NCBI RefSeq assembly: GCF_001640025.1 | Contig: NC_031672.1 | Span: 992,001 to 1,056,000 of the forward strand | Direction: 5' to 3' | Length of the DNA stretch: 64,000 nucleotides | From: Sugiyamaella lignohabitans | Taxonomy: Eukaryota > Ascomycota > Dipodascomycetes > Dipodascales > Trichomonascaceae | Part shown: positions 39,592-50,233 of the stretch, piece by piece | How positions within the stretch are numbered: the stretch's first letter is position 1 | Layout of the letters: each line of letters starts with the position of its first letter | Notes under the pieces: model-generated | Seen by the model: only the letters and a program-made list of their open reading frames with translations | The model's database searches: none | What the model was told of the DNA's origin: nothing | Program-made: the position numbers and the translations under genes

Positions 39592-42500
39592 TCAATTATC
39601 GTCATGAACCCCAGATTTCGACCCGATCACACCAGCCGAGCTGTTACCGCCCGATGATGAGGCGACCGAGTCATGGATGCTGTTAATGCTAGCGGTAGGG
39701 CTAGCACTTCCCACACTTCCAACAGCAGCGTGCTGGCGACCAGAACTGCTTCCAGAGAGGCTCAAAGCGCTGGAGAACGAATCGCTCAGTGAACCAACGC
39801 TGTTGCTAAGATCAAAGCTCTGGCTCGACTGGTGTTTACCAGCGGTTTGAGACTGAGCTTGTGATTGACCTTGCGACTGCTGCTGCTGTTGTTGGGAAGG
39901 GAATCCAATCTGAGGTTGGCCGGTTTGGCCAAGGTAGGGGTATCCACGCTGTTGTTGTTGCAACGACATGAGTGGGAGGAACTGTTGTGGGGGCTGTTGT
40001 TGATGCCCTTGGGGTTGTTGTTGTTGTTGTTGCTGCTGTTGCTGCTGTTGTTGTTTAGAACCTGGAGGTGGTGTTTGAGAAGGGAAAAAAGGCGATCCAG
40101 AAGGGGTGCCGGGAGCAGAGATGTTGTACGGGTAGCTGGCAGGGGCTCGAATATCGGCAAAAGACTTGGTTCCTCTTAATTGCCCGCCTGAACCTGATCC
40201 TCCAGATTGTTGCTGAACAAGTGGAGGAACTGGTTGTTGTGGTTGAGGTTGAAAAAGTCCTTGTTGTGGTGGAGGCGGTCCTTGACTGGAAAATTGTCCT
40301 GATCCAGCGGCGCCACTCCCAATTCCAACCCCCATGCCCCCAACTCCACCTACGTACTGGGGTTGGGGGTGGTGAATTTGACCAGACGAACTTCCGTTAT
40401 AGTCAAACAGACCAGGAGGGGGTGGCTGCTGGTACTGTTGTGGCTGTTGTTGTGGGGGTTGTGGCTGATTCTGCTGAGGTTGTTGCTGAAACGACTGTTG
40501 ACCTTGGAATTGAGGCATTGGTGGTTGTTGCAAATGGTGTTGCTGTTGTTGCTGTTGGTGAAGCTGCTGTTGATGCTGCTGAGGGTGTTGTGGATGTTGC
40601 TGATGCTGCTGCTGATGCTGCTGCTGCTGTTGTTGTTGCAACTGTGGTTGTTGTTGAGGTTTCAAAACTGCCACTGGACCACCATTCACACGGTCTCCAC
40701 TAAACATTAAACCCAATTGTCCGCTCAAAACAGCGACAATCTTCCTCTGATGAGGCAACAAAGTGGCTGGGAAGATCAACTCAGACCGGTTTTTATCGTC
40801 TCTAAACAACAAAATCTGTGAATAAAAGTCTAACGTCTCTGGATCGTTCAAATCAACCATTTTAGGTGAATGGTTCGATGGTCCGTGATGCTGATTACCG
40901 CCGTGGTGATGGCTATTACCAACATGGTTCATTTGCTGATGGTTATTACCGCCATGATGGTTATGATGATGGTTATGACCATGATGATGACCACTTCCAC
41001 CACCATTTCCACTGCCAGAACCACCACCACCATTTCCACTACCCATGGATCCACTATTACCAGCACCATTACCGCCGCCATTACCAGCACCACCATTTCC
41101 ACCAGCATTACCGCCAGAATTGCCATTACCACCTGAATTACCACCCAGTCCACTATTATTCAATCCCTTTGGACCGGAACTACTACGGTGTTGCTCTTCG
41201 AGCTGGCCTCTTCTTTCTCGCTTTTCCCGCTCAATACGTTCTCTTTCTACCAAGGGAAGCATTTTCTTATACTCGACTCTCAGCTTACGACCGCCAATTT
41301 CCCGTCCATTGAGATTGGAAATAACCGCACCTGTCTCTTCAGGACTGGTAAAGTTGGCAAAAGCAAGACCTCTAAAAACGCCGCTATCAAAGTGATAATT
41401 AAAAGCATATGGCAAAGGTAGTCCCATGGATGTCATTACATCCAACAATTGTTCTTTTTTAATAGCAAAGGGGATATTTTTAATCACAATAGCGGTTGGA
41501 ATGAGTTCATCGTCTCCAACAAGGTTCGACGAAGAAGACACCGATACAGCAGATGGTGATGTCGAAGGAGGAGGGATCAGTCCAACATTAACCGGGCCAC
41601 CATTACCGCCATTACCACCACTTCCATTTGGTTGAAGTGGCTGTAAAGGAGCCTGCTGTTGCAGTTGAACTTCGTTAATACTGCTATTCGAGCTGGCTGG
41701 TTTGGGGTGTGGAGAAATGCTTCGAAGAGACGCAGACGACTGATCAAGCCATACAGACTGGCCAGGAAATGGCGGCAAAGGAGAAGTAGCCCTTGGCAAA
41801 GGCGACAGCGACGCAGCATTTGACCGCTGGCCCAGTGCCTGACTCATTCCTTGGCCCAGTCCTTGACCCAATCCTTGATTCAATCCCTGGTTCAAACCCT
41901 GACTGAGTCCTTGACCAAGTCCTTGACCAAGTCCCTGATTCAATCCCTGGTTCAAACTCTGACCAAGCCCCTGATTCAATCCCTGATTCAATCCTTGACC
42001 CGGGAGTTGGCTCAAACCCTGACCAAGTCCAGGACCTAATCCCTGACCTGGGAGTTGAACAGGCAACTGGCCCGACAAATGACCAGGCAACTGACCGTGA
42101 AACTGTCCTGGAGGTGGCATCTGACCCGACAACTGTCCTGGTAACCCAGATCCACCATTCAACTGAGCAGTCAACTGAGTCTGTTGGCCGTTAGTCCCCC
42201 ATCCAGCAGCAGCAGAGCCGCCAGATCCATGACCATGAACTCCATGAGCATGACCCAGTCCTTCAAAACCGGGCAATTCCGATCCGCTGCCACTATTACC
42301 GCTTCCGCTGTTGTTGTTATTGTTATTGCCACTAGATCCAGACGAACCTGATCCAGTGCCACTTCCAGCACCACTGCCAGTAGCACTTCCAGAGGCACCA
42401 GCCAAAAAATCAAAATGCCGAGACTGGATTCTTCTCACGGCGGAAGCTGAAGCCGAATTGGCTGACGACGAACTGGCACCAGGAGGTCCCGATCCCGGCG

Positions 42501-42678
42501 AACCAGCGGACCCAGGCCCGGAACTCGACCCCGACCCCGAACCTAGCAACGACCCCGGGCCCGGACTGGCCTTCAGAAACGAATCACCACCACCAGTCCC
42601 GCTCAACTGCGACGACTGGTGCTGCTGATGCTGCTGCTGGTACATAGCGCTCCTACCAAACAAAGACGACTCTGCCAT
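39592..42678 (-). CDS. PIN4: Pin4/Mdt1-like RRM protein with Q/N/G-rich flanks
   Basis: 1028 residues from ATG 42678; yeast Pin4 has 668, the excess being low complexity. One RRM (about residues 393-475) matches Pin4 closely: TAIVIKNIPFAIKKEQLL, YAFNYHFDSGVFRGLAFANF, then KLRVEYKKMLPLVERERIER. A second block near 610-655 (VDLNDPETLDFYSQILLFRDD, then LPHQRKIVAVLSGQLGL) is also a Pin4 hallmark. N-terminal to the RRM are Gly/Ser tracts and a tandem array of GLGQ/GLNQ repeats (about 205-285); C-terminal lie poly-Gln and Pro/Gln stretches, prion-like in composition. In yeast, Pin4 takes part in the G2/M and DNA-damage response with Rad53 and promotes [PSI+] induction when overexpressed. The 5' UTR is probably spliced. 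Confidence 0.88.
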   Translation of the reverse strand: MAESSLFGRSAMYQQQHQQHQSSQLSGTGGGDSFLKASPGPGSLLGSGSGSSSGPGSAGSPGSGPPGASSSSANSASASAVRRIQSRHFDFLAGASGSATGSGAGSGTGSGSSGSSGNNNNNNSGSGNSGSGSELPGFEGLGHAHGVHGHGSGGSAAAGWGTNGQQTQLTAQLNGGSGLPGQLSGQMPPPGQFHGQLPGHLSGQLPVQLPGQGLGPGLGQGLSQLPGQGLNQGLNQGLGQSLNQGLNQGLGQGLGQGLSQGLNQGLNQGLGQGLGQGMSQALGQRSNAASLSPLPRATSPLPPFPGQSVWLDQSSASLRSISPHPKPASSNSSINEVQLQQQAPLQPLQPNGSGGNGGNGGPVNVGLIPPPSTSPSAVSVSSSSNLVGDDELIPTAIVIKNIPFAIKKEQLLDVMTSMGLPLPYAFNYHFDSGVFRGLAFANFTSPEETGAVISNLNGREIGGRKLRVEYKKMLPLVERERIEREKRERRGQLEEQHRSSSGPKGLNNSGLGGNSGGNGNSGGNAGGNGGAGNGGGNGAGNSGSMGSGNGGGGSGSGNGGGSGHHHGHNHHHNHHGGNNHQQMNHVGNSHHHGGNQHHGPSNHSPKMVDLNDPETLDFYSQILLFRDDKNRSELIFPATLLPHQRKIVAVLSGQLGLMFSGDRVNGGPVAVLKPQQQPQLQQQQQQQHQQQHQQHPQHPQQHQQQLHQQQQQQHHLQQPPMPQFQGQQSFQQQPQQNQPQPPQQQPQQYQQPPPPGLFDYNGSSSGQIHHPQPQYVGGVGGMGVGIGSGAAGSGQFSSQGPPPPQQGLFQPQPQQPVPPLVQQQSGGSGSGGQLRGTKSFADIRAPASYPYNISAPGTPSGSPFFPSQTPPPGSKQQQQQQQQQQQQQPQGHQQQPPQQFLPLMSLQQQQRGYPYLGQTGQPQIGFPSQQQQQQSQGQSQAQSQTAGKHQSSQSFDLSNSVGSLSDSFSSALSLSGSSSGRQHAAVGSVGSASPTASINSIHDSVASSSGGNSSAGVIGSKSGVHDDN

Positions 42679-42681
42679 CGA

Positions 42682-42933
42682 CTGCTGATCCTGTTAGTTT
42701 TCCTGTGTTCGAAACAGGGATACGTGGTTGTGGGGGTTGTGCCTCCGGCGGCTGGGGCTCCGCCCCAGACCCGTAGTAGAAGCAGCAGCAGCACCACCAA
42801 CCCCGAAGAGCCCCCAGCGAAGCGACCCCCAACACCGCTCGCGAAGCGAGCACAACCAGGGTCTGGGGCGGAGCCCCAGCCGCCGGAGGCACACCCCCAT
42901 CCCCCCGAGCGCCACCCCCACTGCCGTACTTAC
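42682..42933 (-). other. 5'-UTR intron of PIN4
   Basis: Donor GTAAGT begins at 42933 and branch/acceptor ACTAACAGGATCAGCAG ends 4 nt before the PIN4 ATG. No ATG is seen in the roughly 100 nt upstream of the donor, so exon 1 is probably untranslated. The intron contains a GC-element pair. Confidence 0.7.
42741..42890. repeat. GC element pair, truncated(+)/C(-), inside the PIN4 5'-UTR intron
   Basis: A + arm lacking its tail (42741-42772), then a GCA/CCA-rich spacer, then a complete C arm (42837-42890, loop TCC, tail GCTCGC-GAA-GCGAGC). Confidence 0.88.
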
Positions 42934-44257
42934 AGAGTGAAAAATCAAAGAATGATGGTCAGAAGAGGGTCCAGTAGTGTGGTTGGAGATGGATGATATT
43001 TTTTTTTGGTTTTTTGAGATTTTTTTTCGTTTTTGTTTTTCTTCTGATCAAACAGAGCTGATTTGTTAGTCCTACCGTCGGTCTCCGGTGCGGCCCGTCC
43101 AGAATCAGTGTTGATTGTTGGTGTTGAAGAAGAATAAGGGGAGTGTGGTGAGGTGTGTATTTTGTGAAAAGGGAAGAAATTCACTGCTAATAAAACCACG
43201 AGCTGCGATTGGGTTGGCCAGGGTGTGGGTTTTGTGCCAGCTGCCCGTTTGCGTGGGTTGGTTGTTGCATGGGCTTGGCCTGCTGCTGCTGCTGTTGGCG
43301 CTGCCTGTTCACCCCGTTTACCCTGTTATCGAGCCAGTTGGCACCAGCCGTTTCGACTCTGGGCCGACTGTGGCGCTTTTGATCGAGCCGCTGGGCCTGA
43401 AACCCCCGGCGCCGGCACTGGTAACCCCTGGTGGTCGCTGCCGTTACTGGGGAGCGCCCTGCGGGCCCTGCCCGTTGCTATGGTTTGGGGGTCATCCCAC
43501 TGTAAGCACGAGTGTAAGCGCCAAAAGGAGCTCGTTTACTGGATGCTCGTTTCGGTGGGGCGCCTGCCCGTCCGGATGTACGAATCAGTGGCGCTGCCGA
43601 GCCCCCATTCCATCCCCTTGCGTCGGCCGGCTCGTACACACCCCCATCGTTTTACCGGGGTTATAGTCACGTGATGTGCTCTTAGGCCTGAAATTACTTG
43701 GTTTTGCACTCACAAATCCGGGGTTTTGATTTTACTTGTACTCAGTAACCTGACCACATTCGATTGAACCCGGTTTTCAAATTTTCGTTTTTGCTTTTGC
43801 AAGGCCGAAATAACCCCCCCTAGGCGACTTTTGCGCAGCACTGTAACGGGGGTTCCCCTGTCGATCCCTAGGCACTGGGGGGAGGGGGGTCTGCCTCCGG
43901 CGGCTGGGGCTCCGCCCCAGACCCTGGTTGTGCTCGCTTCGCGAGCGGCGTGGCGGGACCCGCCTGCTGTGGTTGATGGGGGGCGCCGGCTGGGGGCGGC
44001 TGGCCCGAATCCGTGGCTACTGGCGGCCCCGAGAGTCAAAACAGCCCCTCTGCCCCAGCGCTGCGACACACCCCCACGCCCGACTCGAGCGAAGCGAGAG
44101 GAGCCACGGGGTCTGGGGCGGAGCCCCAGCCGCCGGAGGCAGCACCCCCAAACCCCCCCGTCCCCGGACCGGACCCGGCGCAGTGTGTCAGCCGTGCACG
44201 GATTTATATGCAGAGGAGCGGAGCAGAGATTTGTGATTGACAAGAAACCTGGATCTG
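42934..44257. other. Divergent intergenic region between PIN4 and IBA57
   Basis: T-rich leader of PIN4 (42.99-43.05 kb), then GC-rich DNA at 43.2-43.65 kb with overlapping frames in all phases and no recognisable protein, a GTCACGTGAT palindrome at 43666-43675, and two GC elements at 43.9-44.1 kb. Confidence 0.55.
43893..44140. repeat. GC element pair, C(+)/A(-), with long spacer
   Basis: C arm 43893-43946 (loop TCC, GACCCTGG) and A arm 44081-44140 with a 134-nt GC-rich spacer that lacks the conserved core. Confidence 0.85.
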
Positions 44258-45850
44258 ATGAGAGGGAGAATTGGCACGATAGTTGTGAGGGGAGGTGTGT
44301 GGCCAGTGGGGTGTTGGGGGCGTGGTGTGGGAGTGCGGAGGTTGCATTGTGGAGTGGCGTTGAGAAATTGTGGGTTTGTGGCTCGGGGGTCGTCGATGGT
44401 TGGGGGTCATGTTCGAAGTAGTCAGGGGGTGAGGACAGTGGCTGGGTCGATAACACCTGGTTTGATGAGGGGGTTGTCGTATTATACACCTCAGTCGCCA
44501 CCTCCAGAGCCTCCGTTGAGGGGGTATACAAAACTGAATCGACGTCTGGTGTATGTAAGAGGCCAGGATGCCCCCAAATTTCTGAATGGACTCATCACCA
44601 ACCACTTAACAGGACCAGACGACCATGGAGCGTTTGGTTTCTATGCCGCTTTTCTGAATTCTAAAGGAAGAATCATCTCCGACAGTTTTATTTATCCCAC
44701 CCATTACTCGACGTTGATGTCTGATACAGCAAATGCTGTTGGTGTTGGCAGTCGAAGTACGACTGGAGATGGGTCCAGTAGCAGCGAAGTTCCTGGATAC
44801 CTCGTAGAATGCGATTCGTCGTTAGCTAGTTCGCTGGTATCGATGCTGAAATTACATAAACTTCGATCTCGAGTGGAAATCTCGCTTGTCGAGGATACTG
44901 GGTCCAGTCCGAAAGTGTGGCAAGTATGGGACGATTCGACCGTCACCGACTCACTTCCTTTGGATATCACTAACCAGTCCATTCTGGTTCCATACTGTCC
45001 TTCTTTAGTAGGAGCCAGTGACTCACGAGCGCCAGGATTCGGGCTCAGACTCGTTCTTCCTGGTAATCAGACTCCATTAGACGTTCTCTCAGAAGCATTT
45101 GTCTCAGCTGACGAGTTCCCTGAATGTTCACCAGATGCCTATCACATTCGACGACTGGTGTATGGTATTCCTGAAGGAGCTAGTGAACTGCCACCCAACA
45201 GCTCACTTCCTCTCGATTCCTGTATGGATTATATGGGAGGAGTCGACTTCAATAAAGGGTGCTACCAGGGCCAGGAGCTGACCATCCGGTCTCACCACCA
45301 CGGCATTGTCCGCAAACGCATCATTCCCGTGGTTCTATCCCCTCCATTGACTTCTGACTCGAATCCTGACCCCGCAACTCACTCTTTGGATCAATCTGAG
45401 TCTTCTTCACAGCCATCTAACAAGTCATCTGACGAGCTGGTTCAGCAGGAATACGAACTCGAGTCGGAACCAGCTCTTGAGTACAATCCCTCGTCTCCAG
45501 TGGCCACATCCATCAACTCAGCATCGCTGGCTGGCAGCTCGATTCTCGACATTTCTGCCAGTTTAGGAGACTCGTCACGTCTGGCCCGAGTCACCGACAA
45601 CCCATCCCCCTTTGGCGTGTCCAAAAAGTCCAAACCAAGTTCATCCTCATCCTCTTCACCATCCCTTCGACCTTCTGGAACCCTTCTGTCGGCCATTGGC
45701 AACGTCGGACTGGCACTGGTCCGTCTCGAACACTTCGGTTCGTCAACCGCCCAGTTCGCCATCCAAACCCCCGCCGGCAACATCCGCGTCCACGGCTTCC
45801 AACCCTACTGGTGGCCCTCTCCAGACGACAACACCGACTCCTCTGCATAG
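44258..45850 (+). CDS. IBA57: Iba57/Caf17-like mitochondrial Fe-S assembly factor
   Basis: The frame opens at 44237 with a TTG; the first ATG is 44258 (530 residues, yeast Iba57 497). The first 70 residues are rich in Arg and Gly and almost free of acidic residues, as in a mitochondrial presequence. Conserved blocks of the YgfZ/GcvT fold follow: LNRRLVYVRGQDAPKFLNGLITN near 88-110, AFLNSKGRIISDSFIY, and the hallmark KGCYQGQELTIR near 333. A Ser/Asp-rich insertion of about 110 residues separates it from the last barrel segment (GNVGLALVRLEH). Iba57 works with Isa1/Isa2 to build [4Fe-4S] clusters for aconitase-type and radical-SAM enzymes in the matrix. Confidence 0.9.
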   Translation: MRGRIGTIVVRGGVWPVGCWGRGVGVRRLHCGVALRNCGFVARGSSMVGGHVRSSQGVRTVAGSITPGLMRGLSYYTPQSPPPEPPLRGYTKLNRRLVYVRGQDAPKFLNGLITNHLTGPDDHGAFGFYAAFLNSKGRIISDSFIYPTHYSTLMSDTANAVGVGSRSTTGDGSSSSEVPGYLVECDSSLASSLVSMLKLHKLRSRVEISLVEDTGSSPKVWQVWDDSTVTDSLPLDITNQSILVPYCPSLVGASDSRAPGFGLRLVLPGNQTPLDVLSEAFVSADEFPECSPDAYHIRRLVYGIPEGASELPPNSSLPLDSCMDYMGGVDFNKGCYQGQELTIRSHHHGIVRKRIIPVVLSPPLTSDSNPDPATHSLDQSESSSQPSNKSSDELVQQEYELESEPALEYNPSSPVATSINSASLAGSSILDISASLGDSSRLARVTDNPSPFGVSKKSKPSSSSSSSPSLRPSGTLLSAIGNVGLALVRLEHFGSSTAQFAIQTPAGNIRVHGFQPYWWPSPDDNTDSSA

Positions 45851-45903
45851 CAACCCTTTCTGTAAATATACTAAAACCCTTCTGTTCCTGGTTGGGGGCC
45901 ACT

Positions 45904-46036
45904 GCCTCCGGCGGCTGGGTCTCTGCCCCAGACCCCGTGGCTCCTCTCGCTGCGCTCGAGTCGGGCGTGGCGGTGTCAGATACTCCTGCGAAGCAGGAGC
46001 CACGGGGTCTGGGGCGAAGCCCCAGCTGCCGGAGGC
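45904..46036. repeat. Palindromic GC unit, A(+)/B(-)
   Basis: A arm 45904-45963 (first stem mismatched, TGGGTC) and B arm 45983-46036; starts 53 nt after the IBA57 stop. Confidence 0.92.
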
Positions 46037-46066
46037 AGGGTCCAGACCCTGCGTTTTCGGGGGTGT

Positions 46067-46200
46067 GCCTCCGGCGGCTGGGGCTCCGCCCCAGACCCTG
46101 TGGCTCCTCTCGCTGCGCTCGAGTCGGGCGTTGGGGGGTCCAGGTACTCCTGCGGAGCAGGAGCTACGGGGTCTGGGGCAGCGCCCCAGCCGCCGGAGGC
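46067..46200. repeat. Palindromic GC unit, A(+)/B(-)
   Basis: A arm 46067-46126 and B arm 46147-46200 (tail loop GGA instead of GAA). Tandem with the previous unit, 30 nt apart. Spacer GGCGTTGGGGGGTCCAGGTA is the second spacer type. Confidence 0.92.
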
Positions 46201-46480
46201 CGATGGGTCACCCCCTGAAAAATTTCAGGGTCCAGGGTCAGGTGATAAACCCTAACACGATGGGCGAGAGGGCAGCGGCGATCGGTCAGGGGAGTGGGGC
46301 CCGTTGCTGGGGCAGAACGTGGATCGGGGTTCGGTTTTCTTGGCCTGGGTCCACCGCCCGGAGCCCGGAGTCGGCATAGCCCTAACCCTGGTTATTTTGA
46401 AGAGCAGAGTTTTTCCGGGCCCATCCCCCCTCTCAACCCCCAAAACCCACAACCCCCAACCACAGGGGACCCCCCGCGCC

Positions 46481-46540
46481 CGACTCGAGCGGAGCGAGAG
46501 GAGCCACGGGGTCTGGGGCAGAGCCCCAGCCGCCGGAGGC
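46481..46540 (-). repeat. GC double-hairpin element, A arm (-)
   Basis: Complete A-type copy, loop TCT, preceded by GCGCC. About 600 nt upstream of ARO4. Confidence 0.9.
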
Positions 46541-47127
46541 AGCGCCCTACCCCCCTTGAAAACGTGGCTAAGCCACGTGATCCGGCCGCATGGAGGGTCG
46601 ATTGCCGTTTTGGGACAGGGGGTGAAACTTTTCAATGTGTCATAGAGAAAAGTGTCGAGATTGTCTGGTAGACCTTCTATTTCTAATTGAGAGGTTGTAT
46701 TCTAGAACAGTGGTGTGTGTAGTGCATTGTGACGCAGAGTCAGCAGCAAGAAAAAGAAAACGTGCCACCTGAAAAGAAAGACATAAAAAGTTCTTCTTAC
46801 GTTTGTAGTGCAGCCATTCAGTCATATTTTTCCGAAACCCGTTGGACTTGTGAAGATTATCAAGCGATAGATTTTGCTTCTTCTTTCTTGACTTTGTCTT
46901 TCTAAACAAGTTATCATTACTGTACAAAGAGTTCATAACGAACAACAACAGCTGAAAAAGTTTTCATTTGCGAAAAGTCGATTCTAGTACATCTCCTTTT
47001 CGACCCTTTTCACCACTTTACTACCGACAGTCAGATTCCGGATTCTAGACCACCGGTTCCAGTTCGCAAACTCGTTTGTTATTCTGGTTGTTTATTTATA
47101 TTTATTTCATTGGTTATTTTCACCTGA

Positions 47128-48264
<1,137 letters not shown>

Positions 48265-48316
48265 CTTCCCCTGTAATATAATACACTTTTCTCTTGCACT
48301 TCTGTGGGGCCGGCTT

Positions 48317-48376
48317 GCCTCCGGCGGCTGGGGCTCCGCCCCAGACCCCGCTGCTCCTCTCGCTTCGCTCGAGTCG
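48317..48376 (+). repeat. GC double-hairpin element, A arm (+)
   Basis: Complete A-type copy, loop TCC, 52 nt beyond the ARO4 stop and in sense with it; followed by GGCGTTGGGGG. Confidence 0.9.
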
Positions 48377-48811
48377 GGCGTTGGGGGATTGATGGGACCC
48401 TAATTCGTCCCTGCGTCGGATCCTGCACACCATGATCGCAGCCTGGACATACGATAATTAACAGTGACGAATGAATCTTCCAGAAGAACTATTTCACTCT
48501 GGACGGCTGTATTGATGAATCCAATATATTCCATCATCTGAAAATAATACTCTGGTCACTGGCAACCGCATACTTGACAGATATTGACCACTTAATAAGA
48601 ACAGTTAACAGTTATTATCCTTCTACTACTATAATATTTATTTTTTAGGATACCTGCTTTAGTAAATGGGTGGTTATTACTATCTCTTGTACTTCCTGTT
48701 GATTTAATATTTATTTGTTAGATCTATCATTATCTTGTACTTATTATAATATTTAGCTCTTTTTAGGACTACTGGAGCGAACGATAAAACCCGAGCAGGG
48801 GACCCCACGCC

Positions 48812-48871
48812 CGACTCGAGCGCAGCGAGAGGAGCCACGGGGTCTGGGGCGGAGCCCCAGCCGCCGGAGGC
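48812..48871 (-). repeat. GC double-hairpin element, A arm (-)
   Basis: Complete A-type copy, loop TCC, preceded by CCCCACGCC. About 80 nt upstream of the next ATG, antisense to it. Confidence 0.9.
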
Positions 48872-48949
48872 ACGATCTGGCCCCAACCGGATCAGGGTCC
48901 CAGGGGTTATGGAGTCCAGATAAGGTGCACCATAAGCTAGCGATCGATT

Positions 48950-49895
48950 ATGGTGGGCCCGTGGTTTAGTTTATATCAGGAGGTGTGTGCACAGGGTGGA
49001 GATGGTATCGAGCTGGCCGATATGAATCGCGAATATCCGCTGTCAGAGCACGAGTTTTTGCGTTACGACTGTCCACAACCTAGCAACTACGTGCAACCGC
49101 CTCCGTATATGGGCTCAGAAATGGAGAACCGCAAGTTTCCCCGTCACGCGCGGAAACGGTCGCTGGCGAGACCTGACTGCTTCTCAAAAAGCTGGGACCA
49201 TTTCTCGGTGACTATCTCGGTAGCTATTTTTATAGTCCTTCTGGCTCTAGTAGGTACCAGTCTGTCTTTTCTAGAATTAAGAAAAGTACTAACTGCTTGT
49301 TTAGTCGTCGGGGATTGTGTGGACTTATTACCATCCTAATTGCAAACCTGCGGAGAAAATCGGGCCTGTGGCTTGTGTTGGCGGAGTGATTCCTACCAGA
49401 CGTACCAACTCCACTGCCGAGCTCTATAACCGGACCATGAGTCAAGACAAATACAAAAATAACAAAGAAATGGAGCAGTTAAAGGCCTCATCTGACCTGA
49501 TTATTGCTGGGCTCATTGAAGAGCACCGGGTTCGCGAGTCGGAGCAGGTCAACGACTTTGCCAAAGAGAAATCAGATCTTGTCAAAGCTCAACAAAGACG
49601 CGAATCACAGCTCATAGCTTACTATGTTGGCCAACGAGAAGCTCTAAATGAAGCACACGCTCGTGAAATCAACTCTCTCAAAGAACGAATCAACGATCTC
49701 GGCGGAGGCTACGACTCAGTCCAAGACTGGACCCAGGACGGATCCTACTCGCTTGAGGACGCCGAACCGACCGAAGACCCCTCAACCGACTACTCCGGCA
49801 ATCTCGACAGCGCCGTCGAGGACGAAGAATTCCACACATGGGTCGAACCCGACTCGGACGACTACTACTACTACGACGACGAGCAAACCGACTAG
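48950..49895 (+). CDS. Single-pass membrane protein with coiled coil, function unknown (one intron)
   Basis: Exons 48950-49249 and 49305-49895 give 296 residues. The 55-nt intron has donor GTAGGT and branch/acceptor TACTAAC...TTTAG; the phase-0 join reads LLALSSGIVWTYYH. The N-terminal 80 residues are polar (PPPYMG and a basic RHARKRS before the membrane). One transmembrane helix spans about 83-103 (FSVTISVAIFIVLLAL and on), so the protein is probably type II with a large luminal or external part. That part has two early cysteines, an N-glycosylation sequon (NST, NRT), a charged coiled-coil stretch (about 140-200) and an acidic, Tyr-rich end (DDYYYYDDEQTD). I recognise no family. A later ATG (residue 25) is possible. 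Without the intron, the two halves look like separate frames. Confidence 0.65.
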
Positions 49896-49930
49896 ACCTA
49901 ATACATTTGCTTCGCTGACGGGGAGCCGTT

Positions 49931-50065
49931 GCCTCCGGCGGCTGGGGCTCCGCCCCAGACCCCGCTGCTCCTCTCGCTCCGCTCGAGTCGGGCGTCGACG
50001 GTCCTAGCAATCTCCTGCGAAGCAGGAGCTAAGGGGTCTGGGGTGCAGCCCCAGCCGCTGGAGGC
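49931..50065. repeat. Palindromic GC unit, A(+)/B(-)
   Basis: A arm 49931-49990 and B arm 50012-50065 (outer end slightly decayed, GCTGGAGGC). Spacer GGCGTCGACGGTCCTAGCAA joins both spacer motifs. 35 nt after the orphan gene's stop. Confidence 0.93.
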
Positions 50066-50099
50066 CTCAGGGGGAACGGTGAACTTACCCCTGAGAAAT

Positions 50100-50105
50100 C
50101 ACGTG
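50100..50105. promoter_or_regulatory. CACGTG site upstream of HIS7
   Basis: CACGTG within TCACGTGACTGA, 129 nt upstream of the HIS7 ATG. It suits a Cbf1-type factor; the overlapping GTGACTGA half resembles a weak Gcn4 site. Role inferred from position. Confidence 0.4.
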
Positions 50106-50233
50106 ACTGAAAAGTTTTGGGATGTGCTGCAGGTGAGCGGTATCGGGATGCGTCATACAGGGTCTCGAGGAGTCAGACTGGAGATCGTGCGATTGATTCT
50201 GGTTTGGTATCGTTTGTTTGCAAAGCGAAAAAC

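Larger units (their letters stand above)
48265..48949. other. Intergenic region between ARO4 and the orphan membrane gene
   Basis: AT-rich DNA with one + and one - GC element separated by 435 nt. No gene seen. Confidence 0.6.

Noticed and set aside
43115..43674. Overlapping 149- and 183-codon frames upstream of IBA57
   Set aside because: Open in several frames at once in GC-rich DNA, with Pro/Val/Leu-rich, non-conserved peptides and no start context or domain.
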